From the NCBI RefSeq assembly GCF_003712195.1, contig NZ_RDSD01000003.1, positions 124,001 through 188,000 on the forward strand: a DNA stretch of 64,000 bases. Direction: 5' to 3'. Positions within the stretch are counted from its first letter, which is position 1, and each line of letters starts with the position of its first letter. Made by a program: the position numbers and the translations under genes. Below the pieces are notes generated by a model. That model did not search any database and had not been told where the DNA came from. It saw nothing but the letters and a program-made list of their open reading frames with translations. Source of the stretch: Proteiniphilum sp. X52 (lineage in GTDB: Bacteria > Bacteroidota > Bacteroidia > Bacteroidales > Dysgonomonadaceae). Below are positions 1 to 10,628 of the stretch, one piece after another.

Positions 1-1
1 A

Positions 2-3000
2 GAATGTAGACTATTTGTCCTATTTATACTTCTGATAGTTGGAGGAGGATTTTCCTTGTCGGCTCAGAATAGAGTGATCTCCGGGAAAGTCCTCGACGCC
101 GGACAAGAACCAATGATAGGAGTAACTGTCCAACTCGATGGCACGTCCAAAGGTGTAATTTCTTCTGTAGATGGAAGTTTCTCGCTTGAAGTTCCATCAG
201 GAGAAGTTACCCTCAGTGTTTCATTTGTGGGGTATATTACTCAGCAGGTGAAGGTTCCAGCAAACCAAACGAGTGTCACCATTTATATGCAGGAAGATGT
301 AGTCATTCTTGAGGAAGCGGTGGTAGTCGGTTACGGTACACAGAAACGGGTCAATCTTACAGGTTCTGTGGCGGTTGTAGGTGGCAAAGAGCTCGAAGAC
401 CGTGTTGCGCACTCTGTAACCCATATGTTACAGGGAGCCGTCCCCGGACTCAATATTACCACCTCTTCAGGTAAACCCGGTAGTACCCCTTCAATTAATG
501 TCCGCGGTATTACCTCTATCAATGGAGCCTCACCGCTTGTGTTGATCGATGGTGCTGAAGGTGACCTCAACCGTGTCAATCCTGATGATGTGGAGTCAAT
601 TTCTGTTATCAAAGATGCAGCCGCTGCTGCCGTGTATGGAGCGCGTGCCGCATTTGGCGTAATTCTTGTTACTACCAAGTCCGGCACAGCCAGAGATGGA
701 AAAGCGATGGTGCGTTACAGTAGCCGTTGGGGATGGGAAGAATCAACCACATCTACCGATTACGAGAATAGGGGATACTGGTCCGTGTATACAATTAACA
801 AGTTTTGGAATGCAGATTCGGGAACGCTATACTTTAATTATACCGACGAGGATATGCGCCAACTTCTAGCTCGTGTAAACGACAAGGAGGAGCATCCCGA
901 TCGTCCATGGGTTGTGGAAGATGTAAGAAACGGAAGAAGACAATGGGTTTACTATGGCAACTATGACTGGTGGGATATGTTATACCGCTCAAAACGTCCG
1001 GTTCAAAAGCACAGTGTATCATTCAATGGGGGTTCAAAAGACGTGAAATATCTTGTTTCCGGAGCGCATGACAGACAGGAAGGTATACAAAGGCAACATC
1101 CCGATGTTTTTTTAAAATATAATCTGCGGTCGAAAATAGACTTCAACATCAACAAGTGGGCCACGCTGTCAAACAACACATCATTCTATACTTCAAAGTA
1201 TACCTCATTAGGAGACGGGAGTGTCGATAACACTCTTGGTTACAGCGCCCGGCACGCGTTGGCCAACATCCCCATGAAGAACCCTGACGGTTCATGGGTA
1301 TACGGTACGCCATACAGTAGTTATAAGGTGGCCAACGGGCGCCACATAATACTGGGTGAAAACTCGCACCGCCTTGTTAATATTACAAGCGATTTCTCCA
1401 ATACCAGCCGTCTTGTCATCACTCCGCTAAAAACACTGAGTGTCACGGGAGATTTTACTTACCGGTTGTACCAGGCACGCAATACCAGCCGTTCCAACCA
1501 TATGTATTTCAGGGAATATCCTGATGCTGAAATGGGGGTTTATAGTACCGGAGCTGGTGAAAACCAACTGGATGAAGCTGTGAACACAAGGAACTATTAT
1601 TCTACCAATGTTTTCGCCAATTACAGCCAAACATTCAACAATGCTCATAACCTGACAGGAGTGGTCGGATTAAATTATGAGACATTAAAATTGAAAAATG
1701 TTTCAGCATGGGGTAGAAATCTCTCTTCTACGGAGTTGGACGACTTGAATCTTGTGGGGCAGGATTCGGAAGGCAATACCCTTACCGGTGTTGGTGGCGG
1801 CCAGAATGAATATGTACTGATGGGATACTTTGGCCGTGTCAATTATGACTATCAAGGGCGCTATTTGTTTGAAGCCAGCGGACGTTATGATGGCACCTCC
1901 CGTTTTGCGGCCGGTCATCGTTGGGGTTGGTTTCCTTCCGGGTCAGTTGGATGGAGAATTTCAGAGGAGTCATTCTTCGAACCCGCGCGAAAATATGTGG
2001 ATAATCTCAAGTTGAGAGGCTCTTATGGCAGCCTGGGCAACCAAAACGTCTCTTCCTATTATGCCTATTTGAGACTTATTACAATCAATGATTTCGCGGG
2101 TTATTCCTTCGGAGAGGGTAGCACCATGAGTAAATATTCCACCATAGGGGCACCTGTAGCCTCTGACCTGACATGGGAAACCTCTAACCAGTGGAACGTT
2201 GGTCTTGATATGACTTTCTTGAATAACCGGCTCAATTTTGTCGGCGATGCATATGTCCGTGATACTAAAGATATGCTGACCGATGGAGTGGCTCTGCCTG
2301 GTGTGTATGGAGCTAACCCTCCAAAAATGAATGCGGCCGACCTGCGCACAAAGGGATATGAACTTTCCATCAACTGGAGAGATCGAATAGTGCTATCCAG
2401 CAAACCTTTAGAGTATGGTTTTGGATTCAATATCAGTGATTACAGGAGTGTGATCACTAAGTATGACAATCCGGAAAAATCGTTCGCTAAAGATTACTAC
2501 GAAGGAATGAGAATTGGAGAAATCTGGGGCTTTGTCACTGATGGGCTTTTTCAAAGCAGAGAAGAAGCGCAAGCCTATGCAAAAGAAGTCGATTTGAGTT
2601 ATATTAACAACCGTATCACCGGAGGGTGGCAAGGAGGCGACCTCAAATTTCTCGATATTGATGGTGATGGTAAATTGGGGATAGGCAGCAATACCGTGGG
2701 CGATCCCGGAGATCGTAAGATTTTGGGGAACTCACTGCCTAGCCTTTCTTATGGTATCAATGCAAATGTCCGATGGCACGGTATTGATGTGTCGGTTTTC
2801 TTTCAGGGAACAGGTAACCATTATTGGTATCCTCATGGGCAGATGATGAATTTCTGGGGGCCATATTCCTATCCCTACCTTTCTTTCTTGCCGAAGAACT
2901 TCCTCGACAAAGTGTGGGCAGAAGATAATCCTGACGCCTATTTCACTAGGCCGATGGCCTATTCAGCAACATCTGGCCCCCTGAGTAGGGTGAATGATCG

Positions 3001-3262
3001 TTATCTCCAGAATCTGAGATACTTGAGATTCAAGAATTTGACTTTTGGATACACGGTGCCGGACAATTTGACGAGAAAGATCAAACTGGATATGGTTCGT
3101 GTCTATTTCTCGGGTGAAAATCTCTGTTTTTGGTCGCCTATTAAAAAGAACTCTGAATATGTTGACCCCGAGGCGGTTATCGATAGGTCGAGTGCCGTTT
3201 ACCAAAACGCCTATTATCCGTGGGCTAAGACGTTTATGTTTGGTATAGATCTTACTTTTTAA
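2..3262 (+). CDS. SusC-family TonB-dependent outer-membrane transporter (5' end outside window)
   Basis: This is a TonB-dependent importer of the SusC/RagA class, which moves oligosaccharides or peptides across the outer membrane with a SusD partner. The reading frame is open from base 2, and codons before the TTG at 56 encode a hydrophobic signal sequence ending in LSAQ. The true start therefore lies left of the window and the TTG is not the start. After the signal come a carboxypeptidase-regulatory-like domain (about bases 70-300), a TonB-box-like stretch EEAVVVGYGT near 313-342, the plug with the NVRGI motif, and a long beta-barrel ending in the aromatic-terminated GIDLTF. It is followed 14 bases later by a susD-like gene. 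No glycosidase is visible nearby, so the substrate is unknown. The family call is very safe. Confidence 0.95.
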   Translation, partial: ECRLFVLFILLIVGGGFSLSAQNRVISGKVLDAGQEPMIGVTVQLDGTSKGVISSVDGSFSLEVPSGEVTLSVSFVGYITQQVKVPANQTSVTIYMQEDVVILEEAVVVGYGTQKRVNLTGSVAVVGGKELEDRVAHSVTHMLQGAVPGLNITTSSGKPGSTPSINVRGITSINGASPLVLIDGAEGDLNRVNPDDVESISVIKDAAAAAVYGARAAFGVILVTTKSGTARDGKAMVRYSSRWGWEESTTSTDYENRGYWSVYTINKFWNADSGTLYFNYTDEDMRQLLARVNDKEEHPDRPWVVEDVRNGRRQWVYYGNYDWWDMLYRSKRPVQKHSVSFNGGSKDVKYLVSGAHDRQEGIQRQHPDVFLKYNLRSKIDFNINKWATLSNNTSFYTSKYTSLGDGSVDNTLGYSARHALANIPMKNPDGSWVYGTPYSSYKVANGRHIILGENSHRLVNITSDFSNTSRLVITPLKTLSVTGDFTYRLYQARNTSRSNHMYFREYPDAEMGVYSTGAGENQLDEAVNTRNYYSTNVFANYSQTFNNAHNLTGVVGLNYETLKLKNVSAWGRNLSSTELDDLNLVGQDSEGNTLTGVGGGQNEYVLMGYFGRVNYDYQGRYLFEASGRYDGTSRFAAGHRWGWFPSGSVGWRISEESFFEPARKYVDNLKLRGSYGSLGNQNVSSYYAYLRLITINDFAGYSFGEGSTMSKYSTIGAPVASDLTWETSNQWNVGLDMTFLNNRLNFVGDAYVRDTKDMLTDGVALPGVYGANPPKMNAADLRTKGYELSINWRDRIVLSSKPLEYGFGFNISDYRSVITKYDNPEKSFAKDYYEGMRIGEIWGFVTDGLFQSREEAQAYAKEVDLSYINNRITGGWQGGDLKFLDIDGDGKLGIGSNTVGDPGDRKILGNSLPSLSYGINANVRWHGIDVSVFFQGTGNHYWYPHGQMMNFWGPYSYPYLSFLPKNFLDKVWAEDNPDAYFTRPMAYSATSGPLSRVNDRYLQNLRYLRFKNLTFGYTVPDNLTRKIKLDMVRVYFSGENLCFWSPIKKNSEYVDPEAVIDRSSAVYQNAYYPWAKTFMFGIDLTF

Positions 3263-3276
3263 TAACAATAAGGAAC

Positions 3277-5070
3277 ATGACAATGAAGCAATATATTATA
3301 ATAGCGATTGCTCTAATGATAGGTTTGACGGCCTGCGACATGCTTGACACCAAACCTCTGAGCCAAATTTCTCCTGCTACTTATTTTAAGACGGAAACCG
3401 ACCTTCAGTTGTTCAGTAATACTTTTTACAACAATTTGCTGGATAAATCTCCTTATGATGATCAAAGTGATCTTTACATCCAACAAAACCTCTCAGACGA
3501 AATGATTGGAGGCAACAAAAGGACAGTCCCCAATTCCGGAGGAGGATGGTCATGGGGGGACTTGAGAAAGATGAATACTCTTTTGGCCTATATCCATCAA
3601 TGTGATGATGAAGCCGCCATTGTCAAGTATACGGCCTTGACACGATTCTTCAGGGCTTACTTCTATTTCGAAAAGGTCAAGCGATTCGGTGATGTGCCTT
3701 GGTACGATAAAGAACTGGGGTCGGCTGATGAAGATTTATACAAACCGCGGGATTCACGTGAGCTGGTAATGACTAAAATGATTGAGGACATTGATTATGC
3801 CATTGACAACCTGTCTTCTAAAGTGAGTACTTATCGTGTCAACAAGTGGGCTGCCTTGGCTCTGAAAGCGCGATTCTGCCTTTATGAAGGAACTTATCGG
3901 AAATATCACCAACCCGACCTTGAGGGAAATGACTATGCTTATTATCTCGAGCAGGCCGCCAATGCGGCGGAAGAACTGATTAGTGAAGGCCCTTACAGGC
4001 TTTATTCCACCAACAATCCGGCCAAGGATTATCTGATGCTTTTTGCGCAAGAAAACGCCAGTGTGGATGAGTATATTCTTGCCATCAAATTCGATTACAG
4101 CCTTGGCATTTATCACAATGCCACAGCACACACGGTGGTTCCCACCCAAGGACGTCCGGGCCTGACAAGAAAGGTTATAAATACCTATTTGAAAAAAGAT
4201 GGTACGGCTTTCACGGATCAGCCAGGATGGCAAGAGATGGCCTTTGTTGACGAGGTGAGGGACCGTGACCCACGTTTGGCGCAGAGCATCAGAACCCCGG
4301 GATATACGAGAATCGGAAAATCAGAGGTGTTGCCTCCTGATCTTACCGGCAGTGTTACCGGCTATCATCCTGTCAAGTTCGTTCAGGATCCGACAGCTTC
4401 TGGCGGGAATGTTGACCGTAACGACAGATCGACATGTGATCTTCCTGTATTCCGATACGGGGAGGTGCTGCTGAATTATGCCGAAGCAAAAGCAGAGTTG
4501 GGTACATTAACACAGGACAACCTTGATATTTCTATCAATAAGCTCAGGGGCAGGGTGGGTATGCCGAATCTGAATATGCAGGCAGCAAATGCGGATCCGG
4601 ACTGGTATCTCTCTTCAGCCCAATATGGATACACAAATGTGGCCGGATCAAACAAAGGGGTAATACTCGAGATTCGTAGAGAACGAGCAATAGAGTTGGC
4701 GCAAGAAGGTTTCCGATTCGATGATTTGGTAAGATGGAAAGCCGGATACGCTATCGATCAGGATATATATGGTATGTATTTTAAACAACCGGGAGCGTAC
4801 GATCTTACAGGAGATGGTAGTCCTGATGTGATTCTTTATGAACAGGGAACTCCCAAACCATCGGCTCCTGCTGGAGTGCAAGTGTTGGAGATTGGGAAAG
4901 ATATCCTTCTCACGGGAGAAAACCGGGGATATATATATTATCATAAAAATATAGCACGGACCAAATTCTCGGAGGTGAGAGATTACCTTTATCCAATTCC
5001 TATCAACGAGCGCTCACTCAATAAGAATCTCACACAGAATCCGGGGTGGGATGATGGTCTTAATTTCTAA
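3277..5070 (+). CDS. SusD/RagB-family surface glycan-binding lipoprotein
   Basis: This is the extracellular lipoprotein that caps the upstream SusC channel and presents substrate to it. The N-terminus has a short hydrophobic signal and a lipobox LTAC, so the mature protein would begin at Cys20. The early motif DTKPLSQISPATYF and the tetratricopeptide-like helices are typical of the SusD N-terminal domain. The C-terminal half carries the RagB/SusD motifs ERAIELAQEGFRFDDLVRW and YPIPINER. Length (597 residues) is normal. Two Met codons, at 3277 and 3283, could start the protein. The gene follows susC by 14 bases and is surely in the same operon. Confidence 0.95.
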   Translation: MTMKQYIIIAIALMIGLTACDMLDTKPLSQISPATYFKTETDLQLFSNTFYNNLLDKSPYDDQSDLYIQQNLSDEMIGGNKRTVPNSGGGWSWGDLRKMNTLLAYIHQCDDEAAIVKYTALTRFFRAYFYFEKVKRFGDVPWYDKELGSADEDLYKPRDSRELVMTKMIEDIDYAIDNLSSKVSTYRVNKWAALALKARFCLYEGTYRKYHQPDLEGNDYAYYLEQAANAAEELISEGPYRLYSTNNPAKDYLMLFAQENASVDEYILAIKFDYSLGIYHNATAHTVVPTQGRPGLTRKVINTYLKKDGTAFTDQPGWQEMAFVDEVRDRDPRLAQSIRTPGYTRIGKSEVLPPDLTGSVTGYHPVKFVQDPTASGGNVDRNDRSTCDLPVFRYGEVLLNYAEAKAELGTLTQDNLDISINKLRGRVGMPNLNMQAANADPDWYLSSAQYGYTNVAGSNKGVILEIRRERAIELAQEGFRFDDLVRWKAGYAIDQDIYGMYFKQPGAYDLTGDGSPDVILYEQGTPKPSAPAGVQVLEIGKDILLTGENRGYIYYHKNIARTKFSEVRDYLYPIPINERSLNKNLTQNPGWDDGLNF

Positions 5071-5179
5071 TGTAATTGAACGTTTTCATTAAGCAATACC
5101 AGCAGAAGACAAACTTGTTTGGATTATGCCGTTGCGGGAAAATACCTGATGGGGTTGAATTTTTAAAATTAAAAAATAC

Positions 5180-6697
5180 ATGGTCATGGAATTTTTGAAA
5201 TATACATATACAGCGGTGATTCTAATGGCACTCCTATTTTCTTTCGGGAGTTGCGGGGAGGATGAGTCGAGTCTTTCGAAGGCCGTTTTGGCAAGTGCCG
5301 GCTCTTTAAGTTTTGAAGGAACAGGCAGTGCGCCGCAGATCATCACCGTCTATGCCGATGCTGACTGGTTGACCGAAGTGCCGGAGTGGATAACTGTCAG
5401 TCCTGCTTCAGGCACAGGCATGATGGATGTGACGATTGCTGTATCCGACAACCTGCGTGACGGGGCGTTGGATAATCCCAGAAGAGGTGTTATTGTCTTC
5501 AAGGGAGCAACCCTCGACAGCCGTGCACAGGTGATTGTCAATCAGATGGGTGATAAGTTCAGGGATGTGAAAGATTATACAGTGGCGGAATTGGCCGCTT
5601 TGGCTGATGAGACCGTCGTGTCTGTCCCCAACGTAACTGTAATGGCTCTTACAACGGAAGGATTTATTGTGACGGATGCGCAAAACGCCAATAACGTATA
5701 TGTATTGGGTGATGCGTCAGTAAGTGTTGGGAATAAAGTCACGATTTTGGGAAACAAGTCCTCCAATTCACAATCGCTTCCAATTGTTGAGGCTGACAAT
5801 ATAAAAATTGTTTCAACGGGAGGAGAAGTGACCTATCCTTCGGCTAAGGATATTACAGACGAGGTGGACAAATATAACGCTACTGCGAGAGAATTCATTG
5901 CGGTAAGCGGTATTTTGAATGGTGCCAACGTGTCTGTTGCGGATGCCAATTACACGGTAACTATCATTGATGCGCCTGCTTCATTTGATCTTGCTTCTAT
6001 GAACGGACATCGTGTGGTGGTGACGGGTTATTTCGATGGACTGGCTGCTCCGGTGGTCAAGGTCTTTGCCGCGGAAGTGGAAGATAACGGCATTGCCAAA
6101 GATATCTATTTCTTTGAAGACTTCGAGTGGCTTGATCCATGGTCGGTAGCCGGTAAAGCAGGCCGAACTGTCGAAACAGACAATCTCAGTGCTACAGCTC
6201 CACAGCTCCCGACTCCCAAGGTCGACGGTAAATCAGCCCTCGCCGCCCTCCTTGAGAGGGGGTATGCATTCCTTCGTGTCACTCCTGCGACTACGAACGC
6301 AACCGAGTGTATCTATCTCCAGCAGAATTACCTTAAGTTCGGTAAAACCGGTTTCCAGGCCGGCATCATTCTTCCGAAACTCGAAAAAGATGTTCCACCC
6401 GGGGCCACTGCCGTGATGTCGTTTGACTGGTGTCCGATGCGCCAAGGTTCGGGCGTGATTGACCCGGTCAACCTGATCGTTATCGTGAAAAATGGAAGTG
6501 ATGAGATGGAATTCAGCATACCTCCGGCAGGCTTCGAGAACGGCCAAAAACTTGAGTGGATCAGAGCTGAAGTGGCACTCACCGGAGTAGTGCTCACCAA
6601 AGAAACCACAATTACGATCCGCCAGACCAACTGGCAGTTAGCTACGGCGAACCGCTATTTCCTTGATAATATTGAAATAAGCAGCTTGGCCCGTTGA
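5180..6697 (+). CDS. BACON and OB-fold domain lipoprotein of the SusCD locus
   Basis: This is a secreted lipoprotein, probably a surface accessory protein of the SusC/SusD pair. The signal peptide ends in a lipobox-like FGSC. Residues about 35-115 resemble a BACON domain (DADWLTEVPEWITVSPASG), a beta-sandwich common in Bacteroidota glycan-binding proteins. Residues about 120-310 look like the OB-fold-like DUF5689 region often found in Bacteroidota surface lipoproteins. The remainder (about 315-505), opening with FFEDFEWLDPW, looks like a carbohydrate-binding-type beta-sandwich. It lies 109 bases after susD and is followed by a strong terminator, so it is likely the last gene of the operon. 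Start could be 5180 or 5186. The binding target is unknown. Confidence 0.75.
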   Translation: MVMEFLKYTYTAVILMALLFSFGSCGEDESSLSKAVLASAGSLSFEGTGSAPQIITVYADADWLTEVPEWITVSPASGTGMMDVTIAVSDNLRDGALDNPRRGVIVFKGATLDSRAQVIVNQMGDKFRDVKDYTVAELAALADETVVSVPNVTVMALTTEGFIVTDAQNANNVYVLGDASVSVGNKVTILGNKSSNSQSLPIVEADNIKIVSTGGEVTYPSAKDITDEVDKYNATAREFIAVSGILNGANVSVADANYTVTIIDAPASFDLASMNGHRVVVTGYFDGLAAPVVKVFAAEVEDNGIAKDIYFFEDFEWLDPWSVAGKAGRTVETDNLSATAPQLPTPKVDGKSALAALLERGYAFLRVTPATTNATECIYLQQNYLKFGKTGFQAGIILPKLEKDVPPGATAVMSFDWCPMRQGSGVIDPVNLIVIVKNGSDEMEFSIPPAGFENGQKLEWIRAEVALTGVVLTKETTITIRQTNWQLATANRYFLDNIEISSLAR

Positions 6698-6739
6698 TTA
6701 GGCTCGTATTGCTCAGCGAAAATGTGGGATAATTGTCTT

Positions 6740-6794
6740 AAAGGAGAGCGACTGTCAAATCTATAAAAGTATTTGACAGTCGCTCTCCTTTTTC
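6740..6794 (+). terminator. Strong intrinsic terminator of the first SusCD operon
   Basis: A perfect 20-bp inverted repeat (6740-6759 with 6772-6791) has a 12-base loop and runs into a T tract. It sits 42 bases after the stop codon of the lipoprotein gene and marks the end of the operon. Confidence 0.9.
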
Positions 6795-6987
6795 ATTGTG
6801 AAAGGAATCAATACGGTGTTTCATTCAAGAATTTTGTAAAATGTGTCGATTTGCCAATGTTCCTAATACTACTGGGGAGATTTCAAACAGACGGAACCCT
6901 ATTTCGACAAGGTATGACAGAAGTAACCCTTCGGCTACTACTGCACGCAGATGTGTGGCTGGATCAAAAAACGGATATGGTGCGACT

Positions 6988-7737
6988 TCAGGCACACACT
7001 GTGAGAATGAAGAGATAAACCAATGCTGCCAGTCCTGCTCCTGCAATGGGACCAAAAACAGGTATCCAGGCATATTCCCAATCATTGGCATCTTTACTCT
7101 TGAAAGGGATAAAAGCGTGCACAATTCGTGGTCCCAGGTCACGCGCAGGATTAATGGCGTATCCGGTAGTTCCCCCCAAACTGAGTCCAATGGAAAAAAC
7201 GACCAGTGCAACCGGTAGTGCACCCAATGATCCCAGCCCCACCTTGGTGCTTCCCAAATATTCGTATTGCAATTGCGGTAAAGCGATCATTAATACAGCC
7301 AGTACCAGCACAAATGTTCCGATACATTCAGAGAAAAAATTGTTCCGGTAATTTCTGATGGCCGGATCGGTGCAAAAACAAGCCTTTTTAATACCGGGGG
7401 TGGTTGTGATCAGGAAATGCCCTTTGAAAAATAGATAAACCGTAAACGCGCCCAGCATAGCCCCCAGCATTTGAGCCATAATGAACGGGGCTACTTTCAC
7501 CCACTCAAACAATCCGCTGAATGCCAACCCCAAGGTTACAGCCGGGTTGATATGCGCCCCACTAAGATCAGACGTAAGTAGAACCGCGACAAACACGGCC
7601 AGTGCCCACCCGGCCGTGATGACAATCCAGCCACTTCCATGGCTTTTGGTTTTGTTGAGATTCACATTGGCGACAGTGCCATTACCCAACAAAATCAACA
7701 CAAATGTACCCAAAAATTCTCCTAAAAATTCACTCAT
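6988..7737 (-). CDS. glpF: Glycerol facilitator (aquaglyceroporin, MIP family)
   Basis: This inner-membrane channel lets glycerol diffuse into the cell. Six membrane helices are evident, with two half-helix NPA signatures: HINPAVT (Asn64-Ala66) and INPARDLGPR (Asn196-Ala198). The Asp directly after the second NPAR (Asp200) is the residue typical of glycerol-permeable rather than water-only family members. Length 249 residues is close to the family norm. It lies downstream of a glycerol kinase gene on the same strand, 113 bases away. Kinase then traps entering glycerol as glycerol-3-phosphate. The 3' flank up to the terminator at 6794 (about 190 bases) contains no recognisable gene. Confidence 0.93.
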   Translation of the reverse strand: MSEFLGEFLGTFVLILLGNGTVANVNLNKTKSHGSGWIVITAGWALAVFVAVLLTSDLSGAHINPAVTLGLAFSGLFEWVKVAPFIMAQMLGAMLGAFTVYLFFKGHFLITTTPGIKKACFCTDPAIRNYRNNFFSECIGTFVLVLAVLMIALPQLQYEYLGSTKVGLGSLGALPVALVVFSIGLSLGGTTGYAINPARDLGPRIVHAFIPFKSKDANDWEYAWIPVFGPIAGAGLAALVYLFILTVCA

Positions 7738-7850
7738 AGTTTTAAAATTTTAATCATCCACAAACTGACGCAACAGCACATGCCAAAACGGTCGCCACAC
7801 CACCAATGATTCATTGTTGGCCTGCTGCGTGGGCTTATCTTAAAAGCAGA

Positions 7851-9347
7851 TCAAACCGGATTGTTCCAGTTTTTGGCACGCATGATAGCCTTCTTCCAAT
7901 TGGCGATTGTTTTTTCAATTTCGGGTTCTTTTGCCCGGGGAATAAACTTTCGGTCCACCTGCCATTGCTCTTTTAATTCGTCGATATTTTTCCAATAGCC
8001 CACGGCCAGTCCGGCGAAATAGGCTGCGCCAAGCGCGGTTGTTTCGGTGATTTTTGGCCGGACCACTTTTCGTCCGATGGCATCGGCCTGGATTTGCATC
8101 AAGAGATTATTCACCGCGGCACCCCCGTCCACGCGTAATTCACTTAGTTCGATCCCGGAATCGGATACCATTGTTTCTATCACTTCCATTGAACGGAAAG
8201 CGATGGCTTCGAGCGCAGCCCTGGCGATATGCGCTTTCCCTGTGCCACGGGTGAGGCCAATGATTGTCCCGGTGGCATATTGATCCCAGTGCGGGGCACC
8301 CAGACCAACAAAGCCTTGCACGAATGTAACGCCGCCGTTGTTTTCCACTTCGCTTGCCAGAGCTTCAATTTCTGAAGATGAACGGATGATTCCCAACTGG
8401 TCGCGTAACCATTGTACTACAGCGCCACCAATGAAAATACTGCCTTCAAGCGCATAGGTCACTTCATTGCCAATTTGCCAGCCGATGGTGGTAAGCAGTT
8501 TGTTTTTCGACACGACCGGTTTTTCTCCCGTGTTCATCACCACAAAACAACCGGTTCCATAGGTGTTCTTAACCATTCCTTTGTCAGTGCACATTTGCCC
8601 GAAGAGAGCGGCCTGTTGGTCTCCCGCAATGCCGGCTATGGGGACCGCGCTTTCAAAGCAACCGGCCTCTGTAAGGCCATATAGCTGACTACTGGGTTTT
8701 ACTTCCGGCAACATTTCTGCGGGGATGTCAAAAAGAGACAAGAGTTCTTTGTCCCATCGCAATGTGTGGATGTTGAAAAGAAGGGTCCTGCTCGCGTTTG
8801 TGATATCGGTAATGTGTAGTTTCCCTCCTGTAAGTTTCCACACCAGCCAACTGTCGACAGTGCCAAAGAGCAGTTCCCCGGCTTTTGCTTTATGTTGTGC
8901 GCCCTCGACATGATCGAGGATCCATCTGATTTTTGTTGCCGAGAAGTAAGCATCGATGAGCAGTCCGGTTTTTTCGGTAATGGTTTTTTCAAGACCTTTC
9001 TCTTTGAGTTCATTGCAAAACCCCGCAGTGCGACGATCTTGCCAAACGATGGCATTGTAAACAGGCACACCGGTTTTGCGGTCCCAAACAATGGTGGTTT
9101 CGCGTTGATTGGTTATTCCGATCCCCGCAATTTGTGAGGGATCCACTCTGTGCTGCCGCATTACATCGCGGGCCACTTGCAACAAGGTCTTCCAAATCAG
9201 TTCAGGTTCGTGTTCCACCCATCCCGATTGCGGAAAAATCTGGTCGAATTCTTTTTGTGCCGATTCTACAATTTTACCCGAGTGATCAAAAAGGATGGCA
9301 CGATTACTGGTAGTCCCTGAGTCGAGTGAAAGGATATACTTTTCCAT
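7851..9347 (-). CDS. glpK: Glycerol kinase
   Basis: The enzyme transfers phosphate from ATP to glycerol, giving sn-glycerol-3-phosphate in the cytoplasm. It is a full-length FGGY-family kinase (498 residues). The N-terminal phosphate-binding segment [12 protein letters not shown], the substrate-loop region [13 protein letters not shown], and the C-terminal signature region with [12 protein letters not shown] are all intact. It precedes the glycerol channel gene on the same strand and follows a DeoR-type regulator gene, a standard glycerol-catabolic layout. A 10-bp palindrome GACAATTGTC lies about 100 bases upstream and may be an operator. Confidence 0.97.
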   Translation of the reverse strand: MEKYILSLDSGTTSNRAILFDHSGKIVESAQKEFDQIFPQSGWVEHEPELIWKTLLQVARDVMRQHRVDPSQIAGIGITNQRETTIVWDRKTGVPVYNAIVWQDRRTAGFCNELKEKGLEKTITEKTGLLIDAYFSATKIRWILDHVEGAQHKAKAGELLFGTVDSWLVWKLTGGKLHITDITNASRTLLFNIHTLRWDKELLSLFDIPAEMLPEVKPSSQLYGLTEAGCFESAVPIAGIAGDQQAALFGQMCTDKGMVKNTYGTGCFVVMNTGEKPVVSKNKLLTTIGWQIGNEVTYALEGSIFIGGAVVQWLRDQLGIIRSSSEIEALASEVENNGGVTFVQGFVGLGAPHWDQYATGTIIGLTRGTGKAHIARAALEAIAFRSMEVIETMVSDSGIELSELRVDGGAAVNNLLMQIQADAIGRKVVRPKITETTALGAAYFAGLAVGYWKNIDELKEQWQVDRKFIPRAKEPEIEKTIANWKKAIMRAKNWNNPV

Positions 9348-9447
9348 TGCAATTCTTATTATGAATCAAGATAAACAATTCGGAAACAATGATAAAAATT
9401 ATTTTTGATATTTCACATACATCTCAATCTTTTTTCTATAAGATATT

Positions 9448-9457
9448 GACAATTGTC
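9448..9457. promoter_or_regulatory. Palindrome upstream of glpK, possible repressor operator
   Basis: The self-complementary decamer GACAATTGTC lies between the glycerol kinase start and the regulator gene, about 100 bases before the kinase start codon. Its position suits an operator for the adjacent DeoR-type repressor, but no second copy was found, so the assignment is a guess. Confidence 0.25.
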
Positions 9458-9522
9458 GTTTAAAAAGAACCATCCCTGTTTTTTTGGAGGATATATCGGC
9501 TCTATCCCCTCAGCTCGCGTGG

Positions 9523-10287
9523 TCAGGCAATGATTAATTCGATGCCTTGTTCTTCAAGCACTTCTTTCATCGATTCAGGGATCCCCGAATCGGTAACGAT
9601 CGTGTCTATCTTGTCTATATTGCAAATCTTGCCGAACCCTTTTCTGCCGAACTTAGAAGAGTCGCATAAGACAATTGTTTTGAGCGAGGCATTCATCATG
9701 GCGATGTTAAGTTCCGCTTCTTCCAGGTTGGAGGTGGTGACGCCAAATTCAGTATCCACGCCATCGACACCCAAGAACAATTTGGAACAGGTGATTTTTT
9801 CTAAAAGGCTTAATGTATAACTGCCTATCACCGACATCGAACGGGTCCTATATCTCCCGCCCAGTTGCAGTATATTGATATTTTCTTTCTCCCCGAGAAT
9901 CAAGGATACTTTTAGGGAAGATGTGACGACTCTTAATGGGGTTTGGGGGGCGATTTGTTCGGCAAAGGAGCAGATGGTGGAGCCGGAATTCATGATGACT
10001 GAGTCATTTTCTTCTATCAGACGGGCGGCTGCCATCCCAATGCTGTTTTTCTCTATGATCCTTATCTTTTCTTTTTCCGTTACTGTGCGATCCCCGATGT
10101 GCGGATTGGCCGGACTGGCACTCCCATGCGTCCTGTATAATAACCCTTTTTCTTCTAATTGCTTCAGGTCTTTTCTTGCGGTTACAGTGGTTATATTGAG
10201 CGCATTAGCTATGTCTATGACTTTGACAAATCCCTCTTTGTTCAATGTGTCTATGATGTATTTATGTCTCTCCGCAATGCTTAGCAT
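9523..10287 (-). CDS. glpR: DeoR-family transcriptional regulator, likely glycerol repressor
   Basis: This is a DNA-binding repressor that senses a phosphorylated sugar or polyol. The start was placed at the Met opening MLSIAERHKYI (base 10287), because the 12 upstream residues look non-family. The N-terminal winged helix-turn-helix (about residues 1-57) has the DeoR signature region INTALNITTVTARKDL-like helix pair, followed by the linker GLLYRTHGSA. The C-terminal DeoRC effector domain includes NSGSTI and GVDGVD. It lies 175 bases upstream of glpK on the same strand. Glycerol-3-phosphate as inducer is inferred from context only. Confidence 0.85.
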   Translation of the reverse strand: MLSIAERHKYIIDTLNKEGFVKVIDIANALNITTVTARKDLKQLEEKGLLYRTHGSASPANPHIGDRTVTEKEKIRIIEKNSIGMAAARLIEENDSVIMNSGSTICSFAEQIAPQTPLRVVTSSLKVSLILGEKENINILQLGGRYRTRSMSVIGSYTLSLLEKITCSKLFLGVDGVDTEFGVTTSNLEEAELNIAMMNASLKTIVLCDSSKFGRKGFGKICNIDKIDTIVTDSGIPESMKEVLEEQGIELIIA

Positions 10288-10628
10288 GTTGATTCTGTTT
10301 AAATTGCAATAAACGAAATACAAAATAAATGAAAATATTGCAACAAAACAAGGCTAAAAACAAAATAGGACTTTTTATTTTTATTTTAAAGATAAGAAAA
10401 AGAAAAATATTTCCACTGAATAGAAAGAAAAAGAAAAAATTCTTGAAAAATATTTGTTGAAAAGAAAATTTCTTTCTTTCTTTGCGAAATAAGTAACGAT
10501 AAAAAATCTTATGATATTTTTTTATTTATACTTTAAAGTGGTAGATAATACAATTTTTTCTAATAACCGGAATTACGAAATCTGCGGTTGAAAGATGGGC
10601 ATGGCAATGTCACCGGAGAAATTGAGGG
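10288..10628. promoter_or_regulatory. AT-rich divergent control region between glpR and the G1P dehydrogenase gene
   Basis: This 341-base gene-free stretch separates the minus-strand regulator from the plus-strand dehydrogenase and must hold both promoters. It is rich in GAAAAA/TTTCTTT tracts. Two palindromes stand out: AAAGAAA-A-TTTCTTT at 10461-10475 and ACTTTAAAGT at 10530-10539. Either could be a regulator site. No clear TAnnTTTG box was seen. Confidence 0.5.

Noticed and set aside
6825-7223. Overlapping open frames on both strands across the 3' end of the glycerol channel gene and its flank
   Set aside because: They overlap the well-supported channel gene and show no family similarity. 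The roughly 190-base flank has no other sign of coding.
8699-9091. Long antisense frames within glpK and similar ones within fabF, fumA and lpxB
   Set aside because: They are by-products of codon bias in strong genes on the opposite strand.
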